Shown here piece after piece: positions 46,500 through 56,899 of a stretch of DNA of 64,000 bases. Position numbers and translations under genes: made by a program. The notes under the pieces are model-generated. The model did no database searches, was not told the DNA's origin, and was given only the letters and a program-made list of their open reading frames with translations. The DNA is from Valencia hispanica (taxonomy: Eukaryota > Chordata > Actinopteri > Cyprinodontiformes > Valenciidae). Every line of letters begins with the position of its first letter. Position 1 is the first letter of the stretch. The DNA is taken from the NCBI GenBank assembly GCA_963556495.2, contig OY747723.1, forward strand, positions 10,386,501 through 10,450,500, given 5' to 3'.

Positions 46500-47477
46500 A
46501 GTTGAAACTGATTTTTATTTGTCTTAAATTCAGCTAAATTGATGTTTGTATTCAATTAGAGTCAAATGAAACTTGTTTTTTTAATTGTTCTTGAATGACA
46601 AAACGTGAATTTAATTACAATTGTATGGTATTTTGTCAAATAAAATGTATGCAGTTTGATCATAATTGACTCACATTGGGGTGAATCTTAAAATAATATG
46701 AACAGTTTGACTGTAGTTGTTGTTCATTTATAGTAATATTTTTTTAACTTCAATCAGTTTGTGCGTCTATTACTTCCCTTCCTTCCTTCCTTCCTTCCTT
46801 GCTTGCCTGTCCTCCATAGAAATATCTGGAAGAAATTTAGGATGACATTTTTTTTTTTACATTGAAAGTTACTTCAAATGAACTGAGAAATGTGTGTCTG
46901 TAGTTTAGAATTCCATGACTATTTTTGCTTAAATCGCGTTGCCTAAATGTTAATGTTGTAGCCTAAAAGAACTTCACTGTATAAAAATACTTTCATTGCC
47001 TTGCAATAATCTTGCTCAATGCCATTTAGTTTTGCTTTGTTGAGCTCAGTTACTTCAAAGATACAAATTAAATCAAAGCTACTGTCACGTTTGTAGCACA
47101 TTCGAAATGTTTATCTAAAAGATTCTACAAACATTTAATATTCCTGGAATGATTTCCTCTTTTCCCTTATATATTGTACTTTGAACATCAAACACTGCAT
47201 TGTTTGCTTAACGCCCAAATGTACTGAATCCTATAGTTGGTTGCCATCCCAGTGGTAGCCTACTTCTCCTTTTCTTTACAATACATAATAAATATAAAGA
47301 TGAAGTCTAGTATCAGACTTGTTTAAATGGGATAAACTGTTATTAAACTCCTAAATTACTTTGTATACGGTAAAATTCAGTCATGTAAACAGAGGTAACC
47401 TATTATTTGTGTATTAGTTATGAATTTTGAAAATATTGAACATTTTTGGAAAGGATACTACTTAAATTCTCTGTAGA
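46500..47477. other. no recognisable gene or named repeat
   Basis: AT-rich spacer with a short (CCTT)n run at about 46776-46801. Nothing else identified. Confidence 0.7.
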
Positions 47478-48129
47478 GATGTGGCTAAGGTGGTAGGATA
47501 TGGTTCCGTTGCCACTTCGAACAATGCTCAGTCGTTGTGGGCAAGACACTTTATCTGCCTTGCCTGCTGGTGGTGGTCAGAAGGCCCGGTGGCCAGTGTA
47601 TGACAGTCTTGCTTCTGACAGTGTCCAGGGCAGCTGGGGCTACAATACAAAGGTGAAACTTGAAAAATTAGAATATCATGCAAAAGTTCATTTATTTCAG
47701 TAATTCAACTTAAAATGTGAAACTAATATAGGATATAGACTCATTACATGCAAAGCGATATATTTCAAGCCTTAATTTGTTATAATTTTGATGATTATGG
47801 CTTACAGCTTATGAAAACTACAAATTCAAAATCTCAGAAAATTAAAATATAACATGAAATCATTAAAACAAGGATTTTAAATTGAGAAATGTCAGACCTC
47901 TGAAATGTATAATCTATATTGTACACATTATATAAATATAGTATGTACTCAGTACTTGGTTTGGGCCCCTTTTGCATCAATTACTGCCTCAATGCGGCGT
48001 GGCAAGGATGCTATTAGGTTGTAGAACTGTGAAGGTGTTATGGAAGACCAGGATGCTTCAATAGCGGCCTTCAGCTCTTCTGCATTGTACGGTGTTGTTG
48101 GGATTCATTTTCCACAAACTGAGTGGACT

Positions 48130-48539
48130 GTGGGCTGCACAGTGGGGCAGTTAGTAGCACTGTTTCCTTGCACCTACAAGGTCCTGGGTTCAAATCCTAG
48201 CCTGGGTTTTTTTTTGGAGGAGGGGGGGTTCTGGGGTCTTTCTGCATGGAGTTAGCATGTTCTCCCTGTGCATGCGTGGGTTCTCTCCGGGTACTCCGGC
48301 TTCCTCCCACAGTCCAAAAACATGACTGTTAGGTGAATTGGTTTCTCTAAATTGTCCTTAGGTATGAGTGTGTGTGTGTGCATGGTTGTTTGTTCTGTGT
48401 GTCTCTGTGTTGCCCTGCGATGGACTGGCGACCTGTCCAGGGTGTAGCCTACCCCGCCCCATGACAGCTGGAGATGGGCACCAGCCCCCCCGCAACCCTG
48501 CATAGGAATGACGGTCCAGAAAATGGATGGATGAATGGA
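48130..48539 (+). mobile_element. tRNA-derived SINE with Rex3-like 3' tail
   Basis: Box-A-like GTGGGGCAGTTAGTAGCAC, box-B-like GGTTCAAATCC (48187-48197), body GTTAGCATGTTCTCCCTGTG ... CCTCCCACAGTCCAAAAACA ... GATGGACTGGCGACCTGTCC, and end AGAAAATGGATGGATGAATG. The end matches the 3' tail of the Rex3 LINE at 46470-46495, which suggests Rex3-type machinery mobilises it (inference). Antisense fragments of the family lie at 38130-38330, 48690-48765 and 60790-60960. Confidence 0.85.
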
Positions 48540-49981
48540 CTGCATCTCCAAGCATCCCTTGCGCCTCCCTCATAGCATTCTCATTGGTCTGTGGCCAGTA
48601 ATAACATCACAGAGTTGATAAAGGGGCGCAGAACATGAAATCATGGTTTTTTTCCCCTGCTCATCGCTGAGCTGCATGGAGACACTCAATTGAATTGACA
48701 CCCTGGACAGGTCGCCAGCCCAGTCCAGCGCAGGGCAACACAGAGATACACAGGACAAATAACCATGCACTAGCCACTTTATCTCTTTTGTTCCGACCTG
48801 CTGGACCAGGAAAGAACTTCCCTGAAATCTTCGAAGTATTACCTGCCAAGCTATCCGGCTACCCGTTTGTGTATCTAGGAAGTCTCCTGGCATCTGAGCT
48901 ATACCAAGATAGCTCTCTGAAGATAGGCCCGATTCCATTCATTGCCTGCATTTGGACACGTCCATATCGGACCTCGGCTGTGCACGGCCGCTTCTACCAC
49001 CATTTGAACACTTTCGTCACCTTTTCTCCATCGTCCGTCGTGGACTGCTTTGGACGGAAGTGAATCATAGCCAAGTAGGATAAACCTGGTTTATTTAGCG
49101 AGTCTGGGTAGAGGAGTTAGGTTCGACGGGTTAGATTCCGTCTTTCTGTTGGTTGATATAAGTTTGTGAACTTGTAAATCACTGTTTACTCATCGCCAAT
49201 TAGCGTCGCCGCACGTTGGACTTGAGTGTTGTATGCTCTGTGTTGTAAACTGGTTATAGAAGCAGTGCTACATCTCCATCTTCCTTTATTCTGTTAACGT
49301 CAGTCGATTGTAGCCGTGCAGCCACCTGTCTGGGCCGGCTGCCTGCCCTGGACCAGGTCACGTAGTGTTCATCGTCTGCTAAAACTAGTGCTAATTTTCC
49401 CTTTGTTTCCACATCATCTGCACTGTGGGGTGAGTTTGGCCTTTGAACCCCATGCTTTCCAGCCTGTGTTTCATTGCTTCACAGAGTGGAGCATGGGACC
49501 GATAAGAGCAAAGACCTTATGATTGTCCCCCCACACACACCCTTCTCTCTCGCTCTCTCTCACACACACACACACCTACACACACACATACACGCAGAGG
49601 TGATAATAGCATCTTGGAAGTGATGTCCTGCTGACCTCCATTTATACATTTTTCTAAGATTCTCGGTAGTTTGTAGATTGTATGCATTAGAATAGATGGG
49701 ATTGTCGACACATTGAGTTGGCTATAAGGTTAATCTATTGTGTTAATAAACCCTGTTATATTTTAAAGAGAAGCTTCTCTATTTTATTCACCATGCACTT
49801 ACTCTTCAAAGCGTTTGAGCTCACATCCTTCAGAGGAGACTGAAAGTCTGGAAATTCTCCGTATATTACGTTAATGTAGGAGTGGTGCCACAATTAATCA
49901 ATTAAATCATTTAATCTCATAAATGGTTATATTAATATTAAGTTATTAGTCATAACTATTGATGTTGAATTAAACCAGACA
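48540..49981 (+). repeat. LTR-like sequence, copy A
   Basis: About 1.44 kb related, in inverse orientation, to 51931-54897. Shared blocks include CATTCTCATTGGTCTGTGGC, a TATA-like GTTGATAAAAGGGG-type promoter at about 48616-48629, GTAGGATAAACCTGGT-TATT at 49076, an AATAAA-like site at 49745, and the terminal AAACCAGACA. A promoter followed by a poly(A) site and a ...CA end resembles an LTR. The 5' end is cut by the SINE. A minus-strand SINE fragment is inserted near 48690-48765, and a CA repeat lies at 49543-49597. Confidence 0.5.
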
Positions 49982-50589
49982 TAAATCGCTCACACTCTGG
50001 GCCTTCTCTATCACAACAGTGTCATGCAGTTCTTTTTTTCTTTAGCCCAGGTAAGATGCTTCTGAAATTTGTTGTTCATGAGTGGCTTGACAAGAGAAAT
50101 ACAACATTTGAAGCCCATGTCCAGGATCCATCTGTGTGTGGTGGCTCTTGATGCCCTAACTCCGTGTGAAGGTCCCCAACACTTTTGAATGGTCTTTTCC
50201 TGACAATCCTCTCCAGGCTGCAGTCATACCTGCCGCTTGTGCACCTTTTTCTTCCACACTTTTCTCTTCCACATAACCTTCTATTGATGTACTTTGATCC
50301 AACCTTTTCTGCAATTACCTTTGGAGGTTTTCCCTACTTATGTGGGGCTGTCAATAATGGGTTTTCTGCACAACTGTTAGGTCAGCAATCTTCCCCCTGA
50401 TTATGATTCCTACTTAACCATACTGAGATACAATTTAAAGGATCTGGAACCCTTTGTAAATGTTTTGAATTAATTAGCTGATTAGAGTGTGACACTTTGA
50501 GTATAAAATACTGACCCTTTTGACAATTTTCTAATTTTCTAAGATTTTGAATGTAAAGTTGTCGTAAGCTGGGTTTTTGACACAGATAG

Positions 50590-51930
50590 GTAGGTTTTGG
50601 CTATGAATAATTGCTTAGACTTAGACTTAAGACGTAATTTTATGTCAAATTTACCAAATTTAGGGCACCATCCTGGGATCCAGAAAATTAACAATTGCCA
50701 AAATAGCTCAGTCTCAGTTAATGTATGATTACCTGCCTGATAAGGCTGAGATAATTAAACAATAGATGAAGGAATATGTTCTTGGCATAGTTACTACACA
50801 TGTATGTGTAATAACAAACAAACAACAACTTTTAAAAAACAGTTTATTACAAAAATAATTCATTTTTCAGTTAAAATGCTTTAATCAACAAACTCACTAA
50901 GCTAGTAACACACAACTAAACTACTAAGAAAAAGGGAGAATGAATAATAAAATCTATCAAAGGTGAAATATTTAAAATATGCAAAGAAGTAGAAACAATA
51001 ACCAATAAATTGGTTGTGAAGTCACAGTTCAGTGTGAATATGTATGCTTAAAGACCAAGGCTTGTATTGAAGAGTTTTGAGAGTGAAGCTACGTTAGTTT
51101 AAACTAATGGGCTTTATGCACGCCACATTTAGTAGAACCTCCAGTTTTCATTAAGCCAGTAAGAGCATTTTCTGCTACGGCTGTGGGAAGCATTGTGGCG
51201 GTAGAGTGCAGCACTGACATAAATAGAGGAATGAGATATTACTTATAATTGAGACAAATAGTTTAGTTTAGTGTACCAATATAATAGTATAATAAAGCAG
51301 TATGAAATTGAGCAAGTTTCAGCACAGTGGGTCAACAGCTGAACACTGCCGTGTTTCTTTGTGTACCTCGTCAGCTAAATATAATTCAATGGTGAGTTTT
51401 CACACATTTCCATCGGGCGATCAATGAAAGAGATGGATTGTAAACATTAGAAGGGAAAACTTAATCATCTCTCACCTCAGCAGTGCCTGCAGTCAACATT
51501 TTGCAGCACAGGACGTCAAATAGCAGAGTGAGGATGGAGAGAGAAGGAGGCTAAACCCCAGCGCCATTCCGGTTTTATTTCTTTACAACAACTATTCTCT
51601 CTGTGTAATTACGTGACTTCTCGCTCTTCTTCATGGATCTGAAGCACTTTGCTGTGCTGGCTTATTGTAACCAGGAAGTGTGCATAAACCCCACTGTAAT
51701 TAGTTTAAGACTAATTAGTACCTTTTGGTTTGTTTTAAAACCACCAATTCACAATGCAAACGAGAAGTGAAGGCAAAAAAAAAACCATTCTTTGGAGGAA
51801 GTAATGTTTCTTCTGGCAGTCTGCAAAAGCAGGCCATACTAATCAGATCGAGCTTACGGGGCTAATGTATGTAGCTCATAGCCACTCTGTTTGAGCTTAG
51901 CACTGTTGTAACTATTAATTAAAAAAAAGG
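50590..51930. other. unassigned sequence between the LTR-like copies
   Basis: AT-rich, no long open frame. An antisense poly(A)-like region (cagtttattacaaaa) at about 50840 hints at a minus-strand element end. No family was recognised. Confidence 0.5.
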
Positions 51931-52639
51931 TGTCTGGTTTCCTGAGCATCAATAATTATAATCAATAAATTATTATTAATATAATTATTGATGACGTTCG
52001 AGTTTAACCTGTTTATTAAAGATCATCGAGCACCAGTCTCATACATGAGATACTTTTAATCAAACCAGACCGTCAGTTTCTTCTGAAAGGGCGGAGTCCG
52101 TCCGCGAGGATTAACAAACTTAACAGCACACACTGAAATAGAACAGGAAACTTCTCGTTAATTAAGGGAATTTATTTATAAAATAGGTCAACCTTACAGC
52201 CAAACATTTCATTTATAATTTCCATGTATTCTAACGCATGTAAAAATATAGAACAAAGTTAACGTCAAGGGGAGGGGGCGTGTGTGCAGCGTGTGTGCAG
52301 CGTGTGTGTGTGTGAGACAGCAAGCGAATGAGGGGGGTTTAGCTTACCCCCTCAATGCGATCAATTACTCAAGCCTTATCAATTGGCGCGATCGGTTCAC
52401 AAAGGCAGACAAAGAAAGACCGCGTGGCGATTCAACAAAGGCTATTTTCAATTAGCAATGGTGGCTTGGACAAAGGAAGGGATGACAGTAAAGGGAATCA
52501 ACGGAAGGCCACGCAACCTGTCTAAACAGACACACGCCGATCACAGCGGACAATGCAACAGGCCTGGAAATAATACAATATAATTCTGGTTGCAACCAAA
52601 GTAAAATAATAAAAAACACAAAGCATGCAAACATTCAGG

Positions 52640-54341
52640 GTCGGTGTACAGAAAGTAGGCATTTAAGGTCACAGTTCTAAAAACGCAGGACACTAAAGAG
52701 ACTTATCTACTGACTGTGAAAAACACCCAAAGAAAGATGCCCAGGGTCCCTGCTCATCTGCTTGAACGTGCATTAGGCATGCTGCAGGGAGGCATGAGGA
52801 CTGCTGATGTGGCTAGGGCAATAAAATGCCATGTCCGCACTGTGAGACGCCTAAGACAGCGCTACAGGGAGACAGGAAGGACAGCTGATCTTCCTCGCAG
52901 TGGAAGACCAAGTGTATCAACACCTGCACAGGATCGGTACATCCGAATATCACACCTGCGTGACAGGTACAGGATGGGTACAACAACTGCCCGAGTCACA
53001 CCAGGAACACACAATCCCTCTATCAGTGCTCAGACTGTCCGCAATAGGCTGAGAGAGGCTGGACAGAGGGGTTGTAAGCCTGTTGTAAGGCAGGTCCTTA
53101 CCAGACATCACCAGCAACAACGCCTATGGGGAACACACCCACCTTCGCTGGACCAGACAGGAGTGGCAAAAAGTGCTCTTCACTGAGTAGTCACGGTTTT
53201 GTCTCACCAGGGGTGATGGACGGATTCGTGTTTATCGTCGCAGGAATGAGCGTTACACCGAGGCCTGTACCCAGGAGCGGGACAGAAGATATACCTGGTC
53301 TGGTATCCTGCTTGGCTGCAATGCCCTGTTGGACGGGGGGCATCGACTGGGATGATCCTCCCAGTAACTGAACATCCACTGTGTCTTGTTATCAACTTTT
53401 TACTTTCTGTAACATAGAAAGTTCTCTTATATCAGATCTTCTGTTCCTTCTGTGTTTCTGCTCTGTCTTCTCAAACCCCCAGACGGTCGTGGCTGATGGC
53501 CGCTCCTACTGAGCCTGGTTCTGTTGGAGGTTTCTTCCTGTTAAAGGGGAGTTTTTCCTCTCCACCGTCGCTACATGCTTGCTCAGTATGAGGGATTGCT
53601 GAAGGATTGCTGTGGTTGGAAAGTCTGCATTAACGGGGCCCAACCTCACGCCAATGACTGACGCAATCTGCTGGGATTCCTTAAATAGGAAACTTTTTAA
53701 CTGATTGGAATGTTTGTATAAATGTATTGAAATGACTTCTTGTTAAGTGCCTTGAGATGACATCTGTTGTGAATTGGCGCTATATAAATAAACTGAATTG
53801 AATTGAAATTGATAGATTTGGAGGTGGGTGGTCCGTCATGGTCTGGGGCGGTATATCACATCACCATCGGACTGAGCTTGTTGTCATTGCAGGCAATCTC
53901 AATGCCTTGCGGTACAGGGAAGACATCCTCCTCCCTCATGTGGTACCCTTTATAGATGCTCATCCGGACATGATCCTCCAGCAGGACAATGCCACCAGCC
54001 ATACTGCTCGTTCTGTGCGTGAGTTTCTGCATGACAGCAATGTCAGTGTCATCTCACAGCAAGAACTGACAAATCTGGTCCAGTCCATGAGGAGGAGATG
54101 CACTGCAGTGCTTCAAGCAGCTGGTGGCCACACCAGATACTGACTGGTACTTTTGATTTTGAGCCTCCCTTCATTCAAGGGCACATTATTCTATTTCTGT
54201 TAGTCACATGTCTGTGAAACATTTTTAGTTTATGTCGTATGGTGTTGACTCTCTTAGTGTTCATACAAATATTTACACACATTAAATTTACTGAAAGTAA
54301 AAACAGTTGAAAGTCAGAGGACGTTTCTTTTTTTGCTGAGT
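52640..54341 (+). mobile_element. Tc1-like element split by a LINE 3' UTR
   Basis: The N-terminal half (52716-53186) codes a PRVPAHLLERALGMLQGGMR helix-turn-helix region, RLRQRYRETGRTADLPRSGR and VRNRLREAGQRG. The C-terminal part (53838-54143) codes VWGGISHHHRTELVVIAGNL and ILQQDNATSHTARSVREFL, then jumps to TNLVQSMRRRCTAVLQAAGG: the segment with the third catalytic residue is deleted. The right inverted repeat ends tttctttttttgctgag at 54341. A LINE tail (53370-53812) sits in the middle. Confidence 0.88.
53370..53812 (+). mobile_element. LINE 3' UTR insertion in the Tc1
   Basis: Contains GGTTTCTTCCTGTTAAAGGG, TGCCTTGAGATGACATCTGT, GAATTGGCGCTATATAAATA and a (TTGAA)n tail, a common fish LINE 3' end. 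Coding sequence is absent. Clade (L2/Rex-Babar type) not settled. Confidence 0.7.
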
Positions 54342-55029
54342 TTATTACCCGTTAGACCTAATTCTCCTCTACCCAGACCAAACAGAAATATACCAGGTTT
54401 ATCCTACTTTGTGTCCAGTTCAAAGAAGCGGTTTTGCGCAAAACCGAGGTCAGAAAGTGGACGTCCACTTTTAGGCGCTGAGGGACCCAGGCCTATTTCA
54501 ATAGAGCTCAGAGGCCAGCGGACTCCCTGCTTGCTCGGAAGGGAAGTCTGTTTGCTTGGCCGGTTCACTTGGAAGTTTAAAAGGGGGTTCTTCCTGGACC
54601 AGCAGGTTTGAACGAAAAAAAGAAAAATGTTAGCAATGGATTAAAGCATCTCCTCGCGGCTCCGCGGGTAGGAACCAAAAGACAAGGATAAAATTTTCAC
54701 GCCCCCTTTTATCAACTCTGTGATGTCATCACTGGCCGCAGACCAATGAGAATGGGTTGGGGACGGCGCAACGGATGCTGGGAGATGCAGTTCGTTCAGT
54801 GAAAGGATGCTGGGAGATGCAGTTCGTTCAGTAAAAGGCAATAGCCTCAACATCACCAAGGAATAAAGGAAAAACTCCGGTCGGACGGAGTAACTCATGT
54901 TGCATGATTAAAACGACTCTCTCAGTGGTCATAAACCTTTAAAAACACTGTTCATACCCAAACAATTGAAGAATTCATTTTTACAAAGGCAGCAAAAACA
55001 CAGTGAAATACACAATGAAAACAAACATT

Positions 55030-55556
55030 AATTTGCTCCAGGAGCTGTGTATGGATGAGGTTCGATTTCAGCGCTACTTTCATCTGTCCCGTGCCCAGTT
55101 TGACGTCTTCGCATCGGTGCTCACATCACCTTGGTAGGTGGTAGGACACCAACTACAGGCGCTCTATTCCTCCTGAAGAGCGCCTGTCCATCTGTCTTCG
55201 GTTAGTGTTAGTTTTGATTTGTGAAATCTGTGTTTGCTAGCCTACTCTCCACTGATTTTCTCTGAGAAAATATTTTTTTTAAAATAGAGCAGGCTTAGCA
55301 GACAATATCACTGGCCTGTCCTGAATGAATTAATGCAGAAATGTGTAGTGACGTCACTACAGTGAGACGCTTTGATTGGTTGACACTCAGGGGCCGGCGC
55401 CAAAAGTTCAACTAGCACAACTTCTGTGTTGCTGGCTTTTGCCGCTTTGAAGCTTGGAAAGCTGCAAAAGTTGCACACAAAGCGCTCTGGAGACTCTGAC
55501 AGCATGTAATCTTGCCATTTTAGGCATTGAAGATTTGGGCAGTGTGAACGGGCCAA
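55030..55556 (+). mobile_element. PIF/Harbinger-like remnant
   Basis: The + strand at 55054-55202 codes MDEVRFQRYFHLSRAQFDVF and, after an indel, NYRRSIPPEERLSICLR, the N-terminal region of HARBI1-like transposases. About 350 bp later GCAGTGTGAACGGGCC (55539-55554) looks like a Harbinger-type end. The catalytic core is missing and no left end was found. Confidence 0.6.
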
Positions 55557-56186
55557 GTGGGCTCCGTTTTCTGAAAAGACCGGCGTTGAAGCAGAGAAAC
55601 CAGTTGTTATAGCTGGTCAGTTAGCAGTAGCTGTGTGGGTCGCTAAGTGAGGCTTCAGGATGCGGCTGCTAGTAACCATTAGCTCGGAACGTCGTTCCCC
55701 CACAGACCCGCTCCCATTTCACGGCCAGCAATCCTCTCAGCAGCTCTCGGCTTGTTCAGTTCTCGGGCTTTTGTAGCAGGCAGGTATGTGGGACAGCAGC
55801 AGGCTGGCGGAGCATCAGCAAAGAGATGCTCTCTCTCTCTGTGGAATCTGTAATTCAAAAGATTCAAGTCATTCAAGACTTTTTTCATCAGCCAAATACA
55901 GTTCACCTGATCAATCGGCAGACTGTAGAAATCTTTCGAATCCAGTAAGTTTCTTCCAAAACTCGCCGCCATCGAAGGAGGTTTAAAGCTCGCGCCTCTC
56001 CTTTGTGGTTGCCCACAAACAAAGAGGAAGAACGGAGCGGAGCACCGTCCTCACATAGGGGTGATGATGTCCCATGAAGTCCTCCTTTTCCTGTTAAAGC
56101 TGAGAGTGGATTGTGCACTCAGCACTCCTACCGGGGGGAGGTCTTTGTTTTGGTCCAGTAACCGTGGCTGTGCATCCAACAGCTGT
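55557..56186. other. unassigned GC-richer sequence inside the split Tc1
   Basis: About 630 bp with a pyrimidine run and a 97-codon minus-strand frame (55679-55972) that matches nothing I know. Probably part of another inserted element. Confidence 0.4.
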
Positions 56187-56433
56187 AAGCCATAATAATA
56201 AAAATTCTAACAAATAAAGACTTGAAATTTTTTGCTTTGCATGTAGCCTAATTACTCTGTACCATATATCACTTTCGCCTTTTGAGTTGAATAACTGAAA
56301 AAAAAAATTGCACGATATTCTAATTTTCACCTGCAGTCTACCATCATCAGCGAGTGAATGACTGTGTGATGTAGTGTGAAGCACTTTGTAGTCCTCTGAC
56401 TAAAAAAGCTCTGTACAAATGCAGTCCATTTAC

Positions 56434-56899
56434 CATGTCACAGTAAATGGGTGCCTGTACCAAACTTTTCAATGGAACTCATTGCTTTTGGTCTTTCACT
56501 AAGTATATTAAATATGTTGAGCTGGTGCTCCTTTGTTGTAGCTGACTGAGCGGATTTAAAGAAAGCAAGGCCATCTTAAAATAATTTCAAGGCATGTCAG
56601 AAACTAGAAATATAACAAATACATTTTTGTTGTAATAATGCATTATTAGTTAGTTATTAAATAAAACCAAAACTTGACTGACTGTGACTTGTATTTACTG
56701 GATTGGGCTTTTTTTAAGCTACCATTCCTTGCTCACATATTCAATTCAATTGAATTGAAAAATACTTTTACCCTTGTCTTTCTCTCAGGTTCTTTTCCAG
56801 TCCTAAAGATAGTCCACACTATTTCTGGTTACTCTGTTTTAGTTATCATCTTCCTTATCACCCTTTTGATTCATATGTGAAGAAAGCTCACAATTTCTC
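56434..56899. other. no recognisable gene or named repeat
   Basis: Spacer of about 465 bp between the SINE and the Rex1 3' end; AT-rich, nothing identified. Confidence 0.6.

Larger units (their letters stand above)
51931..54897 (-). repeat. LTR-like sequence, copy B, interrupted by a Tc1
   Basis: Reverse-oriented relative of copy A: TGTCTGGTTT at 51931 corresponds to the AAACCAGACA end, the poly(A)-like block lies near 52160-52180, the TATA-like block (minus strand GTTGATAAAAGGGGGCG) near 54700-54718, and a twice-repeated GAGATGCAGTTCGTTCAGT at 54782-54835. The Tc1 at 52640-54341 interrupts it. No target duplication could be fixed, so solo LTR, proviral end or DNA-transposon arm remain possible. 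Confidence 0.5.
47648..56338 (-). mobile_element. Tc1-like element in three collinear pieces
   Basis: Piece 1, 47648-48104: inverted repeat and C-terminal transposase on the minus strand (AAIEASWSSI, RIEAVIDAKG). Piece 2, about 50020-50585: N-terminal half on the minus strand, recognisable from AGGATCCATCTGTGTGTGGT and CCTGACAATCCTCTCCAGGC. Piece 3, about 56187-56338: the other inverted repeat (GCTGTAAGCCATAATAATAA to the end). Order and orientation are as in one Tc1. Insertions of about 1.9 kb and 5.6 kb separate the pieces. Related fragment at 24290-24552. Confidence 0.8.
47478..56433 (+). mobile_element. SINE split into two parts 8.7 kb apart
   Basis: Left part 47478-47645 (GTTGTGGGCAAGACACTTTA, GGCAGCTGGGGCTACAA); right part 56341-56433 (CCATCATCAGCGAGTGAATG, GTGTGAAGCACTTTGTAGTC). 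Together they reconstitute the SINE seen whole at 5658-5935. A Tc1 interrupts it between TA at 47646-47647 and TA at 56339-56340. Confidence 0.8.

Noticed and set aside
48130..48200. tRNA-like box A and box B suggesting a tRNA gene
   Set aside because: No cloverleaf or anticodon arm can be folded and the sequence continues into a SINE body; it is a tRNA-derived SINE head.
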